Assembly (NCBI RefSeq): GCF_019970065.1
Contig: NZ_JAHXYH010000002.1
Coordinates: 868,001 to 932,000 of the forward strand
Length of the DNA: 64,000 nucleotides
Direction of reading: 5' to 3'
DNA from: Chryseobacterium sp. OSA05B
Lineage (GTDB): Bacteria > Bacteroidota > Bacteroidia > Flavobacteriales > Weeksellaceae
Shown: positions 26,668 to 35,084 of the stretch, in pieces
How positions within the stretch are numbered: position 1 is the stretch's first letter
Layout: the number at the start of each line of letters is the position of its first letter
Notes under the pieces: model-generated
Database searches by the model: none
What the model was told of the DNA's origin: nothing
Seen by the model: the letters and a program-made list of their open reading frames with translations, nothing else
Translations under genes and position numbers: made by a program

Positions 26668-27102
26668 CTATTTTTCTATTTTGTTTAATATTTTTTGGAT
26701 AGTTTCCTTAAGATGAATAAGATCTTCCGTTTCTACCCCGATCTTATTCTGTATTTTTCCGGGAATTTCACATGCTTTTTGCTGCAGCTTTTTCCCTGCT
26801 TCGGTTAAGAAGACTTCAACCACCCTTTCATCCTCTTTTTTCCTTTTTCGATCGATGATTCCCTTGCTCTCCAGTCTTTTTAAAAGTGGCGTCAAAGTTC
26901 CGCTGTCCAGAAAAAGTTTGTCACCGATATGGCTCACGGCAAGACCGTCGTTTTCCCATAACACCATCAAAACAAGATACTGCGGATACGTAATGTCGAT
27001 CTCATCAAGAAACGGCCGGTAAAGTCCCGTAATCTCTTTCGCAATCACATAAAGCGGAAAGCAGATCTGGTTGTCTAGTTGTAACGATTTTGAATTTTCC
27101 AT
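26668..27102 (-). CDS. ohrR: MarR-family organic peroxide sensor OhrR
   Basis: Encodes 144 residues from the ATG at 27102; an ATG at 27114 would add MLSL. LQLDNQICFPLYVIAKEITG carries the reactive Cys14 in the position used by OhrR proteins to sense organic hydroperoxides. The MarR winged helix is clear (HIGDKLFLDSGTLTPLLKRL, ESKGIIDRKRKKEDERV). It sits between ohr and a nitroreductase, and a perfect palindromic operator lies at 27849-27870 before the operon, so autoregulation is very likely. Confidence 0.92.
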   Translation of the reverse strand: MENSKSLQLDNQICFPLYVIAKEITGLYRPFLDEIDITYPQYLVLMVLWENDGLAVSHIGDKLFLDSGTLTPLLKRLESKGIIDRKRKKEDERVVEVFLTEAGKKLQQKACEIPGKIQNKIGVETEDLIHLKETIQKILNKIEK

Positions 27103-27132
27103 AAGGCTGAGCATGAAAGGTTTGTGAATATA

Positions 27133-27765
27133 TTACTTTTTTATGATAAATTCCTCCATAGGAACTCTTACTTTTTTCATCGTTGAAAGCCAGTCTTTTT
27201 CCTCATCTCTATAGCCAAGATACAGAAGGCTGACACTTTTTAATCCTAATTCTTTTAATCCAAGAATTTCATCCACCACTTCATTGCTGAAACCTTCTGC
27301 CGGTGTACTGTCGATTTTTAACTCTGCAGCCTGAGCCAAAGCAAAGCCTAAAGCGATATAAGTCTGGCGGGCTGTATGCGCAAAATGCTCCGCAGAAGTC
27401 TGATTGCCATACATTTGCTTAAGCATATCCGTATAGCTACCGAAGCGGCCCTGTGGCAGTTCTCTTACATCCGTATGATAGTCATACACTTTATCAATTT
27501 TCTCATTAGAGTAGCTGTCCCAAGCTGCAAATACCAAAACGTGAGAAGAATCTTTCATCACTTCAGGATTCAGAGCTCCTGCTACCATTTTTTCTTTTAA
27601 TTCCTGATTTTCCACAACAATGATACGGAAAGGCTGAAGTCCTGATGAAGTAGGAGCCAATCTCGCTGCTTCTAAAATAGTGTTAAGATCTTCCTGTGAT
27701 ACTTTTTTTGACGGATCATAAGCTTTTACCGCGTGTCTCCATTGTAAGTCTTGTATTAATGACAT
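27133..27765 (-). CDS. NAD(P)H-dependent nitroreductase, NfsB-like
   Basis: Encodes 210 residues of the FMN-dependent nitroreductase family. RHAVKAYDPSKKVSQEDLNT, EAARLAPTSSGLQPFRIIVV (FMN-binding region), the HVLVFAA strand and TPAEGFSNEVVDEILGL are typical of NfsB/oxygen-insensitive enzymes. First gene of the OhrR operon, so its likely role is handling electrophiles or quinones under peroxide stress. Confidence 0.9.
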   Translation of the reverse strand: MSLIQDLQWRHAVKAYDPSKKVSQEDLNTILEAARLAPTSSGLQPFRIIVVENQELKEKMVAGALNPEVMKDSSHVLVFAAWDSYSNEKIDKVYDYHTDVRELPQGRFGSYTDMLKQMYGNQTSAEHFAHTARQTYIALGFALAQAAELKIDSTPAEGFSNEVVDEILGLKELGLKSVSLLYLGYRDEEKDWLSTMKKVRVPMEEFIIKK

Positions 27766-27834
27766 TTCTATTATTTTAAATTATATTTCTTTCTATGATC
27801 ATCTCCGGAAAAGTCCGGTGATGAATTTCTACAG

Positions 27835-27870
27835 CAAATGTACGATCAATTAAATTGTGTACAATTTAAT
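27835..27870 (-). promoter_or_regulatory. OhrR-type operator over a complete Bacteroidota promoter
   Basis: On the minus strand TTG (27862-27864), 19 bases, then TACATTTG (27835-27842) form a full promoter. A perfect 22-base palindrome ATTAAATTGT-GT-ACAATTTAAT (27849-27870) covers the -33 element and most of the spacer. The half-site resembles the AATTGTA-type OhrR boxes of other bacteria. Binding here would block the operon nitroreductase-ohrR-ohr. Confidence 0.85.
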
Positions 27871-27953
27871 TTTAATAGATTTAATTTATCGCCATTTTAG
27901 AAGAAAACAAAAATAGGAGTGATTCCACTTCATTGTTTTAATTTAAAAAAATA

Positions 27954-27987
27954 AAAATCCCCATCATTCTCTGTGATGGGGGATTTT
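27954..27987. terminator. Strong hairpin/terminator
   Basis: AAAATCCCCATCA pairs with TGATGGGGGATTTT (one bulged G). It lies between the ohr operon promoter and the lipoprotein gene ending at 28062. On the minus strand it may terminate the glutaminase/lipoprotein transcript. Confidence 0.7.
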
Positions 27988-28061
27988 GAAGGATGTGGTT
28001 GGTTTTTTTCATCGGCCTGCTTTAAGTGCAGTATTTCGATTGGAAGGAGAGGAAATCCATA

Positions 28062-28373
28062 TTAGGGAATTTCATTCACCTGTTTGATAATATTGGTGTT
28101 ATTTTCTATACCTATATTATATGCTTTTCCTCTTTTTTTACTCTGACTTGTTTTTTCCAGAAGGGTTTTATAATCTTCCGCTTTTTTAGACAGGTAAAAG
28201 ATCTGCGGACTTATTCCAATGGATACACGGGTGAATTCCTCCGGTTTTTCCGGATCTTCAGTGACATCAGTGATGACAGAATTATTATACCAGGTCAGGT
28301 TCTGTGAACTTGAGCTTCCGGAACAGGATGTGATCATAAATAGTAGTAATAGTATATAAGTCCAGGGTTTCAT
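28062..28373 (-). CDS. Small lipoprotein downstream of protein-glutaminase
   Basis: Encodes 103 residues. The lipoprotein signal is MKPWTYILLLLFMITSC. The short mature part (NLTWYNNSVITDVTEDPEKP, FYLSKKAEDYKTLLEKTSQS) matches no family that I know. It lies 68 bases after the glutaminase gene on the same strand, with an intercistronic hairpin between. It may serve the glutaminase (chaperone, inhibitor or anchor), but this is only an inference from position. Confidence 0.65.
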   Translation of the reverse strand: MKPWTYILLLLFMITSCSGSSSSQNLTWYNNSVITDVTEDPEKPEEFTRVSIGISPQIFYLSKKAEDYKTLLEKTSQSKKRGKAYNIGIENNTNIIKQVNEIP

Positions 28374-28398
28374 AGAAAAAATATTTAGTAAACAGCTC

Positions 28399-28425
28399 CT
28401 GCCATTAAGTTATAAAAAATGGCAG
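28399..28425 (-). terminator. Intercistronic hairpin after protein-glutaminase
   Basis: CTGCCATT (28399-28406) pairs with AATGGCAG (28418-28425), extendable by AGCT pairs on both sides. The following T run on the minus strand is weak, so it may be a partial terminator or an mRNA stabiliser. Confidence 0.6.
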
Positions 28426-28441
28426 AAGCTCTATAAGTTAA

Positions 28442-29395
28442 TTAGAATCCACAGCTTCCAACACTTGGAGCCGGAGATGGAGAACATCCTGAAAGTGATG
28501 AGAATATCGTTAGGACACAATTAGTGTTTACTAAGTTATTGTCATACAGATAAGAATTGCTCGGGCTTCTGTAATACACATTTCCTGCTGTATTGGCATA
28601 AGAAGATACAGATGCAGATCCACATGTCGTGTTGATACAAGCATTTCTCCATGCCGTATCTGTTACAGGTCCGCTAGGGAAAAGGGAAGGATCTATGATT
28701 CTTTTTTCAGTAACGCCGGATGCATTTTTATAGCTTACTAAAATTGCAACGTGATAACTCCATGCAACGCAGCAGGTACCGGTAGATGCCTTTAGATTTC
28801 CGTATACAAACTGCTTTTCACAGTCATATCCGTTGTTGATTAGGATTTGTCTCATTTTGTGAGCTCTTGCATAGCATCCGTCTACAGGATATCTGAAAGT
28901 AATACATGGGGATGATGCAGTAGAAGTACCGCACGCCTGATTTTTGATCAGGGCAAACATGCTGTTCAGTGTAGCTACGTTTGGAAGAACGCTGGTAAGT
29001 TTGTTAGTTTCATTTTTAACCTCTTTGGTATAGGCAGACTTGAAGAAGCGGACATCTTCCTCGCTTCCTTTTTCTACTTTCGCAATTTCATGCGTATTTG
29101 GCTTGATAAAAACCTGAATTGGAGATTCGTTTTTTACGGCTTCTCTGATCAGGCTGATGTACGCTTCATTCTCCTTTGTAGGAGTAATGGTATAGAATTG
29201 TGCCGTAACGATGAATGATACTTTCAGGGTACCGTTTTCATCTTCTATCCCTACCGGAATTGTTTTTCCAAGATCCGTTAAAGCCTTGTTACTTGTTTCG
29301 TTCTGACTTATTTGCTGTTCCGCATTAGAGTCGTTACAGGCATTGAATGACAGAGCTGCCACGAATACCATCATTGATAACAGAAGTTTTTTCAT
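28442..29395 (-). CDS. Protein-glutaminase precursor
   Basis: Encodes 317 residues from the ATG at 29395; an in-frame ATG at 29404 adds three. Signal peptide MKKLLLSMMVFVAALSFNAC, then a propeptide to ~132, then a 185-residue mature enzyme starting LTSVLPNVATLNSMF. The mature part matches the Chryseobacterium proteolyticum enzyme as I recall it almost residue for residue, including the catalytic triad Cys42 (VDGCYARAHKMRQ), His83 (WSYHVAILVSY) and Asp103 (RIIDPSLFPSG) in mature numbering, and the paired cysteines. The enzyme deamidates glutamine side chains in proteins (EC 3.5.1.44). It is secreted as a zymogen and freed by proteolysis. Confidence 0.95.
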   Translation of the reverse strand: MKKLLLSMMVFVAALSFNACNDSNAEQQISQNETSNKALTDLGKTIPVGIEDENGTLKVSFIVTAQFYTITPTKENEAYISLIREAVKNESPIQVFIKPNTHEIAKVEKGSEEDVRFFKSAYTKEVKNETNKLTSVLPNVATLNSMFALIKNQACGTSTASSPCITFRYPVDGCYARAHKMRQILINNGYDCEKQFVYGNLKASTGTCCVAWSYHVAILVSYKNASGVTEKRIIDPSLFPSGPVTDTAWRNACINTTCGSASVSSYANTAGNVYYRSPSNSYLYDNNLVNTNCVLTIFSSLSGCSPSPAPSVGSCGF

Positions 29396-29509
29396 AATTT
29401 TCATAGTTTGGTGGTTAATAATAAAATGTAATATTTAAGTTTTTGGTGTGTGTCGTTTTTCAATAATAGTAAAAAAAATAGTTCACTTTAATGTGATATT
29501 AAAAGTAAA

Positions 29510-29541
29510 CAAAAATAGTGTATCGGCAAATTATTTTTCAA
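29510..29541 (-). promoter_or_regulatory. Predicted promoter of the glutaminase gene
   Basis: On the minus strand TTG (29539-29541), 21 bases, TATTTTTG (29510-29517). It implies a 5' leader of about 105 bases before the ATG. The remaining gap holds no gene. Confidence 0.5.
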
Positions 29542-29649
29542 TAAAATGTTAATTATTTTAACATATGTTTGAATTAAACCTTTGTTTTAGGGGATTGAGA
29601 TTGTTTTTTAATATCAATTTGTAAATAAAACTCCGATAGTCATAAAACG

Positions 29650-29679
29650 AAAAAATCCCGCACAAAAAATGACGGGATC
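29650..29679 (-). terminator. Terminator of the class C serine hydrolase gene
   Basis: On the minus strand GATCCCG and CGGGAT form the stem (29673-29678 with 29655-29660), followed by six T. It lies 22 bases after the stop at 29701. Confidence 0.82.
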
Positions 29680-29700
29680 TTATTTATTTTAAAAAAGCAA

Positions 29701-30747
29701 TTATTTTCTTCTGATGAGGTTGCTTTCCAGAACAATATCTCTGATCAGCGCTTCCTGATAATAATACAGATGGCTGTCTTCGCTCATCTGGTTTTCCATG
29801 ACAACGATACTTACATCTGAACCGGGAACATACACCATCAGAGAAGCAAAACCATCACCCAAACCTGTATGTCCCAAATAGGATATGCTTTTGTATTTCA
29901 CGATACGCATATTATAACCGTACCCTGATTTCTCTTTTCCAAATACATCATGCTGTGACAGCATTGAAGAAGTAGTCATTAATTTATAGCTTTTGGAATT
30001 CAGGATTTTTCCCTGATGAAGAAGTGAGTTCCACAAGGTCATATCTTCTGCTGTACTGATGACACCATCTGCAGGCATGTTTTCATCATTAATAAACGAA
30101 TTTTCTACTGGCGTGAAATGATTGTCCTTATTCATATGGCCAAAAACCAGATTTCTGCGGTTATCTTTTGAATAGCAGAATGTATTTTTCAGATGAAGCT
30201 CTTTGAACAGATCCGTCGCCAATTGAATATATGATCTGCCGGAAGTCTTCTCAATGATCTTTCCTAAAAGAATATTCGACAGATTACCATACTTAAATTC
30301 CGTACCGGGTTTAAATAATAAAGGTTTCTCTACATCTACAATTCCATGGGTATGATTCAACAGGTGATGAACCGTTACAGAATCTGCCCAGGACTGGGTC
30401 AGAGAAGGAAGATATTTTTTGATGGGAGCCTGCAGATCTACTTTTCCTTTTTCATATTGTTTAAGTAATAATACGGCAGTGATTGGCTTGGTATTGGACA
30501 TGATCTCAAACTGATCATCCATTTTCAGGGGAACTTTCGTCCGGCTGTCTTCAAATCCATAGACTTTGGAGTATTTGGTTTTTCCGTTTTGCGTGATCAG
30601 GATAACTCCGTTGAAAGGTCTTGGAGAGTTTGGAGACTGTATTAAACTGTCGATCCGCCGGGCATAATCTTTTTTATCCTGTCCATACAATGAAGATGCT
30701 GAAAAAAGCAATGCTGCAGCGCAGAAGATTCGGAGAACTGATTTCAT
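29701..30747 (-). CDS. Class C beta-lactamase-family serine hydrolase
   Basis: Encodes 348 residues with signal peptide MKSVLRIFCAAALLFSASSLYGQ. Motifs of the family are intact: SxxK as SNTKPIT, YxN as YGNLSNILLGK, and HTG in YLGHTGLGDGFASL. The length fits the single-domain esterase/peptidase group (AmpC-like fold) rather than a proven beta-lactamase. Secreted to the periplasm. Monocistronic, with its own terminator. Confidence 0.87.
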   Translation of the reverse strand: MKSVLRIFCAAALLFSASSLYGQDKKDYARRIDSLIQSPNSPRPFNGVILITQNGKTKYSKVYGFEDSRTKVPLKMDDQFEIMSNTKPITAVLLLKQYEKGKVDLQAPIKKYLPSLTQSWADSVTVHHLLNHTHGIVDVEKPLLFKPGTEFKYGNLSNILLGKIIEKTSGRSYIQLATDLFKELHLKNTFCYSKDNRRNLVFGHMNKDNHFTPVENSFINDENMPADGVISTAEDMTLWNSLLHQGKILNSKSYKLMTTSSMLSQHDVFGKEKSGYGYNMRIVKYKSISYLGHTGLGDGFASLMVYVPGSDVSIVVMENQMSEDSHLYYYQEALIRDIVLESNLIRRK

Positions 30748-30868
30748 TTGGCTTAAAATTTAGAGCGGGTGCGATTGTATTAGAAGACCAAAAATAAGTT
30801 TTAAAATAATACGGGATCAGAAAATTTTGAAATTAAAACTTTAGAATCATCATTCATCTGAAAATAAG

Positions 30869-30899
30869 AAAACCGACTGTAGAACTACGGCCGGTTTTT
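30869..30899 (-). terminator. Terminator of lipB
   Basis: AAAACCG (30869-30875) pairs with CGGTTTT (30892-30898), with an inner CTGTAG/CTACGG stem. T run on both strands. Confidence 0.8.
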
Positions 30900-30920
30900 A
30901 TTTTTTATTGCGAAAATATA

Positions 30921-31649
30921 CTATTTGTGGATAAGCTCAGCGCCGAAAACATCTGCAAAGTGCTTTCTGATCTTAGCTTTCAGATCTTCTACTTCCTCGG
31001 TGGTCAGATCTCTTTCAAGTTCTCTTTTTACGGAAGTCACCTGTTTGTCTTTGATTCCGCAAGGAACAATGTATTCAAAATAACGCATATCGGTATTGAC
31101 ATTTAAAGCAAAACCATGAAGCGTTACCCATCGTGATGCTTTCACACCCATCGCGCAGATCTTTCTGGCATAAGGTTTCCCCACATCCAGCCAGACTCCG
31201 GTTTCTCCCGGTGAACGCTCTCCTTTGAGACCAAATTCAGCAATGGCCCTGATGATCACCTCTTCCAGATTTCTCATATACAAATGAATATCCGTAAAGA
31301 AGTTTTCAAGATCCAGAATAGGGTAGCCTACAATCTGCCCGAAACCATGATAAGTAATGTCTCCACCACGGTTCACTTTCACGAAAGTAGCATCAATTTC
31401 TTTCAGTTTTTCGATTCCTGCAAGCATATTTTCTTCGTGACCGCTTTTTCCCAAAGTGTAAACGTGAGGATGTTCCACCAATAAGAAATGGTTGGGTGTT
31501 GTCATGTGCTCTTCTGCCGGCAAATCGCGGTTTTTAATTTTGGTATCGATGATATTTTTCATCAGACTTTCCTGATAATCCCAGGCGGGCTGATATTCTT
31601 TGATACCAAGATCTTCAAATTCTACTGATTTATTTTGATTTGTATTCAT
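30921..31649 (-). CDS. lipB: Lipoyl(octanoyl) transferase LipB
   Basis: Encodes 242 residues. LipB motifs are all present: VNRGGDITYHGFGQIVGYPI, then KICAMGVKASRWVTLHGFAL, and IVPCGIKDKQVTSV with the catalytic-pair Cys (PCGI) and Lys (GVKAS). It moves octanoyl groups from ACP to lipoyl domains of 2-oxoacid dehydrogenases and GcvH. Cytoplasmic, about 80 bases upstream of the trpA end with no link to the trp pathway. Confidence 0.93.
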   Translation of the reverse strand: MNTNQNKSVEFEDLGIKEYQPAWDYQESLMKNIIDTKIKNRDLPAEEHMTTPNHFLLVEHPHVYTLGKSGHEENMLAGIEKLKEIDATFVKVNRGGDITYHGFGQIVGYPILDLENFFTDIHLYMRNLEEVIIRAIAEFGLKGERSPGETGVWLDVGKPYARKICAMGVKASRWVTLHGFALNVNTDMRYFEYIVPCGIKDKQVTSVKRELERDLTTEEVEDLKAKIRKHFADVFGAELIHK

Positions 31650-31728
31650 ACGTTGCTGTCTGTTTTCTTAATGGTCATAGGGAGTTGTGATTTCCCTCCA
31701 TTTTTCGGACATACAAATTTAGTGAATT

Positions 31729-32463
31729 TTAACCTTTTATAGAATGGATAAAATCTATGGCAGCATTCTTCCAGTCTTTATGATTCAAGAGCGTATGAAC
31801 AAAGGCTGTTCCGATAATTCCACCGTCTGCTTTTTCCGTCACATTTTCAAAATCTTCTTTAGATTTGATCCCAAAACCGATCATCACAGGGTTCTTAATC
31901 GGAAGGGAAGCCAGTCTTGACAGGTAGTTTTCATTTTTAAGGACGGCATTGTCATTTCCGGTGGTTGATGATGAACTTACTGCGTACAGAAAGCCGGAAC
32001 TTAAAGAATCTAGATACAGAATTCTCTCGTCAGAAGTTTCAGGTGTTACCAGAAACGTAAAATTAAGGTGGTACTGTTTTAAAATCTGCTGATAATTGTT
32101 TTCAAATTCAATAGGAGGCAGATCCGGAATAATCAATCCTGAAACTCCGCTTTCCGAACATTCTTTACAGAACTCTTCAAATCCGAAACTCAAAACAGGA
32201 TTGATATAGCCCATCAGAATAATGGGGATCTGTATTTTATCTTTAACGGTTTTTAATTGAGAAAACAGTTTTTCAATCGTCATTCCGTTTTTTAGAGCCT
32301 GTTCATGAGCCTGCTGGATCACCGGCCCATCTGCCACCGGATCCGAATAGGGCATCCCGATTTCCATCATATCCGCTCCGGAATGCTGGATCAGTTGTAT
32401 AATATCAGCGGTATCTTCCAGTTGCGGAATTCCTGCTGTGAAGTATATGTTTAGTTTTTTCAT
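31729..32463 (-). CDS. trpA: Tryptophan synthase alpha chain
   Basis: Encodes 244 residues, slightly short for the family (about 250-268). Catalytic Glu34 (MMEIGMPYSDPVADG) and Asp45 are present, and the phosphate-binding GFGIKSKEDFENV and GGIIGTAFV segments are intact. It cleaves indole-glycerol phosphate and sends indole to TrpB. Last gene of the trp operon, 80 bases after trpB; the gap is filled with an iterated-word repeat. Confidence 0.95.
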   Translation of the reverse strand: MKKLNIYFTAGIPQLEDTADIIQLIQHSGADMMEIGMPYSDPVADGPVIQQAHEQALKNGMTIEKLFSQLKTVKDKIQIPIILMGYINPVLSFGFEEFCKECSESGVSGLIIPDLPPIEFENNYQQILKQYHLNFTFLVTPETSDERILYLDSLSSGFLYAVSSSSTTGNDNAVLKNENYLSRLASLPIKNPVMIGFGIKSKEDFENVTEKADGGIIGTAFVHTLLNHKDWKNAAIDFIHSIKG

Positions 32464-32543
32464 TGTTATAATATAGATGTTAGAAATTAGAGATTAGAAG
32501 TTAGAAGGAATATTATAAATTGAAGTTGTCAAAAGACTAATCT
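32464..32543. repeat. Iterated TTAGA-word filler between trpB and trpA
   Basis: The words GATGTTAGAAATTAGAGATT and AGAAGTTAGAAGG are followed by the inverse GACTAATCTCTAACTTT, so the segment can form a hairpin in the trp transcript. Similar words occur at 36639-36672. Confidence 0.6.
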
Positions 32544-33728
32544 CTAACTTTTCATTTCTCTTAAATAGGTTTCCATATCCTTATCCCCACGTCCGCTCAG
32601 GCAGATCACGACAATATCATTTTCATTAAATTTCTTCTTATCCAGAACTGCCAGAGCATGAGAACTTTCCAGTGCCGGAATGATTCCTTCCAGTTTCGTC
32701 AGTTCAAAAGCAGACTGTAAGGCTTCCTCATCATTGATACTGAAAAATTCAGCACGTTTTTCCTTAAATAAATGAGCATGAAAAGGCCCGATTCCAGGAT
32801 AGTCAAGGCCGGCAGAGATCGAGTGGGGTTCAATGACCTGACCATCTCCGGTCTGCATCACAAGACTTTTGCTTCCATGAAGAACACCTAATGTTCCAAG
32901 GAAAGTAGTAGCAGCTGATTTTCCGGAATCCACGCCCAATCCTCCTGCTTCCGCAGCAATGATTTTTACGTCTTTTTCTTCCACAAAATGATAGAAAGTT
33001 CCCGCTGCATTGCTACCTCCGCCTACACAGGCGATGACATAATCCGGATTTTCTCTTCCGATTTTCTCCTTCAACTGTTCCCTGATTTCCTTTGAAATAA
33101 TACTTTGAAATCTGGCTACCAAATCGGGAAAAGGATGAGGTCCCACCACACTTCCAATGACGTAATGCGTTGTCACCGGATTGTTGATCCAGTCTCTAAG
33201 GGCTTCATTTACTGCATCTTTTAACGTTTTTGAGCCTGAAGTTGCCGGAATAACTTCCGCGCCGAGCATTTTCATTCTTGCTACATTGGGAGCCTGTCTC
33301 TGGATGTCGATTTCTCCCATATAGACGATGCATTCCAGACCCAGTAAAGCGCAGGCTGTAGCGGTAGCCACACCATGTTGTCCGGCACCGGTTTCAGCAA
33401 TAATTCTTGTTTTTCCCAGGCGTTTTGCCAGAAGAACCTGTCCCAGTGCATTGTTTATTTTATGGGCTCCGGTATGGTTGAGGTCTTCTCTTTTTAAATA
33501 AATCTGAGTATTGTATTTCCGGCTTAAATTCTTGGCGAAATAGAGGGGTGTAGCGCGTCCCACATAGTTTTTCAGCAAATCCTGGTACTCATTCTGAAAC
33601 TCTTCGGATTCTATGATTTCAAGATAGTTTTTTTGCAGTTCCTCTACATTCGGGTAAAGCATTTCAGGGATGAAAGCGCCACCGAATTCACCATAATATC
33701 CGTGTTCATCAGGGTTTTTATAATTCAT
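32544..33728 (-). CDS. trpB: Tryptophan synthase beta chain
   Basis: Encodes 394 residues, normal length. The PLP lysine is Lys90 in [13 protein letters not shown]; the substrate loop [12 protein letters not shown], the phosphate loop [12 protein letters not shown] and the Glu/Ser region ([16 protein letters not shown]) are intact. It joins indole and serine to tryptophan. The start codon overlaps the stop of the frameshifted gene at 33718 by 11 bases. Confidence 0.96.
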   Translation of the reverse strand: MNYKNPDEHGYYGEFGGAFIPEMLYPNVEELQKNYLEIIESEEFQNEYQDLLKNYVGRATPLYFAKNLSRKYNTQIYLKREDLNHTGAHKINNALGQVLLAKRLGKTRIIAETGAGQHGVATATACALLGLECIVYMGEIDIQRQAPNVARMKMLGAEVIPATSGSKTLKDAVNEALRDWINNPVTTHYVIGSVVGPHPFPDLVARFQSIISKEIREQLKEKIGRENPDYVIACVGGGSNAAGTFYHFVEEKDVKIIAAEAGGLGVDSGKSAATTFLGTLGVLHGSKSLVMQTGDGQVIEPHSISAGLDYPGIGPFHAHLFKEKRAEFFSINDEEALQSAFELTKLEGIIPALESSHALAVLDKKKFNENDIVVICLSGRGDKDMETYLREMKS

Positions 33729-33971
33729 TGTATTGTTCTTTAGTTATTAAGTAAGCATTATTTTCCGTGCCGAGCTTTCTGAGCAGCTCTTTTTTTTCTT
33801 CGGAAGTATTAAAAATTAAAATATCATCATCTTCAGAATTGCGCCATATGGGTTCATCATTTTCAAGTCGGAAGGTGTCATTTTGCTCCACTCAGGCACT
33901 TTCCACAGACTTAGAATAAATCCTGTCTCGGGATCCGTCAGTTCGTCTGGTTTTTTAATTTGATAATTCAT
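33718..33971 (-). pseudogene. Frameshifted small gene between the 174-aa gene and trpB
   Basis: From the ATG at 33971 the frame reads MNYQIKKPDELTDPETGF, then ILSLWKVPEW. Near 33890-33893 a one-base loss moves the natural reading to another frame, which continues EQNDTFRLENDEPIWRNSED and ends [10 protein letters not shown] with TAA at 33718. Together the 254 bases fit an 84-residue protein minus one base. The gene overlaps the end of the 174-aa gene by 17 bases and the start of trpB by 11 bases, as intact coupled genes do. This is either a recent pseudogene or a sequence error. Family not recognised. Confidence 0.7.
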
Positions 33972-34479
33972 CGATTAAACTATTGATAAAATGGATGTTA
34001 TAATTACGTTGTTGTCTTGTGATCAGTTTTTTATGATGCATAAACTCAATTTTGCTGGTGAGATCAATTAATGTCCCCGTATCTATTTTAGATTCATACA
34101 TCGTTACTGCAATTTCCAGATTGTCAATTAAAAAATAAGGATCAGAATCTTCATAAAGCAAAAAAATCTTTGCATAAATCTTTCCGAGATCATATTTGAC
34201 ATTCGCCCTGACATGGCTGTCTAAAAATTTATCAGAAATAATAACCAGATAATAGCTGTTCCAAAGACTGATCCTTTCAAAGAAATACTGGATATCACCC
34301 TCATCAAAGCTTTTGATAATGCCTATAAATTCCTGCAGCTGTCCATCTATGGTCCAGTATTCCGTATCACTGTCATTTTGCGAAACAAAATTATACAGAG
34401 ACTGTATTTTTTTATTCCCGAATTTTGGCGGAAATAAGGTTTTATAAAATGTTTTTTTTAACTGGTGTATGTTCATCAT
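33955..34479 (-). CDS. Hypothetical helical protein inside the trp operon
   Basis: Encodes 174 residues (starts MMNIHQLKKTFYKTLFPPKF). No family recognised, no signal peptide. It looks largely helical with acidic and aromatic residues (QYFFERISLWNSYYLVIISD). Its end overlaps the frameshifted gene and its start follows the REP-flanked transposase by about 20 bases. It resembles the 159-aa gene at 37783 in size and style, and both may be accessory genes acquired by the operon. Confidence 0.65.
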   Translation of the reverse strand: MMNIHQLKKTFYKTLFPPKFGNKKIQSLYNFVSQNDSDTEYWTIDGQLQEFIGIIKSFDEGDIQYFFERISLWNSYYLVIISDKFLDSHVRANVKYDLGKIYAKIFLLYEDSDPYFLIDNLEIAVTMYESKIDTGTLIDLTSKIEFMHHKKLITRQQRNYNIHFINSLIDELSN

Positions 34480-34497
34480 CTTTGTGTGTATTTTTTT

Positions 34498-35084
34498 AGA
34501 GAGTCCCGAAGGGACGATTTAACTATCGTAAAGGATGAAGTCCTTTACTTCTATCATTCCATTTAATCCCAAACATATTTTTCATCATATTCAACGTTAT
34601 GTTTTTCCAGCATTTCAAGCACTTCATCCTTAAATTTTTGTTTCTGATGATGTATTCGTTGATTTTTGATATAATAAATGACCTTGTCAATTTCATCTCT
34701 GCCAACTGAAAATGTTCCGTATCCATCCTGCCAAAAGAAGTTTTCATACTGAGGTCCTTTAGTCTTCATCCATTTTGAAGAATGAGCCTTGATTTCCTGA
34801 ACCAGCTTCATCAACGGTACTTTCCGAGAAAGAAGACATAAAATATGAATATGATCATCACTTCCACCTATCATCAGTGCCGGGCTTTCAAAATCCTTAC
34901 ACAATACTGCGATATAGGAAAATAATTCTTTTTCTATTTCTTCATCAATGAAATCCTGCCGGTACTTTGTACTGAAAACAATGTGGATGTAGTTTTTTAC
35001 TAGGGACTGGGGCATTTTATTTTGTGTTTTTTATTGATCGGACTATATCCGATCTTTTGTTAAATCGTCCCTTTGGGACTCTTA
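34498..35084. mobile_element. REP-flanked tyrosine transposase element (REPtron/RAYT) in the trp operon
   Basis: The 587-base unit has inverted ends: AGAGTCCCGAAGGGACGATT TAAC at 34500-34523 and, on the other strand, AAGAGTCCCAAAGGGACGAT TTAAC at 35059-35084. Each end contains a GTCCC/GGGAC hairpin. Next to them are perfect inner hairpins, GTAAAGGA/TCCTTTAC (34528-34548) and GATCGG/CCGATC (35036-35054). The transposase gene lies between. The right end enters the trpF reading frame. Confidence 0.85.
34563..35015 (-). CDS. REP-associated tyrosine transposase (IS200/IS605-like Y1)
   Basis: Encodes 150 residues. The Y1 transposase features are intact: NYIHIVFSTKYRQDFI at the start, the HUH motif HIH at 55-57 (GGSDDHIHIL), and the catalytic Tyr115 in VIYYIKNQRIHHQ. 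It acts as a single-strand DNA cleaving/joining enzyme on hairpin ends, which fits the flanking palindromes. It appears functional. Confidence 0.9.
   Translation of the reverse strand: MPQSLVKNYIHIVFSTKYRQDFIDEEIEKELFSYIAVLCKDFESPALMIGGSDDHIHILCLLSRKVPLMKLVQEIKAHSSKWMKTKGPQYENFFWQDGYGTFSVGRDEIDKVIYYIKNQRIHHQKQKFKDEVLEMLEKHNVEYDEKYVWD

Noticed and set aside
29701-30747. Antibiotic-resistance beta-lactamase
   Set aside because: Motifs show only the class C serine hydrolase fold; length and lack of close similarity to known AmpC do not support resistance.
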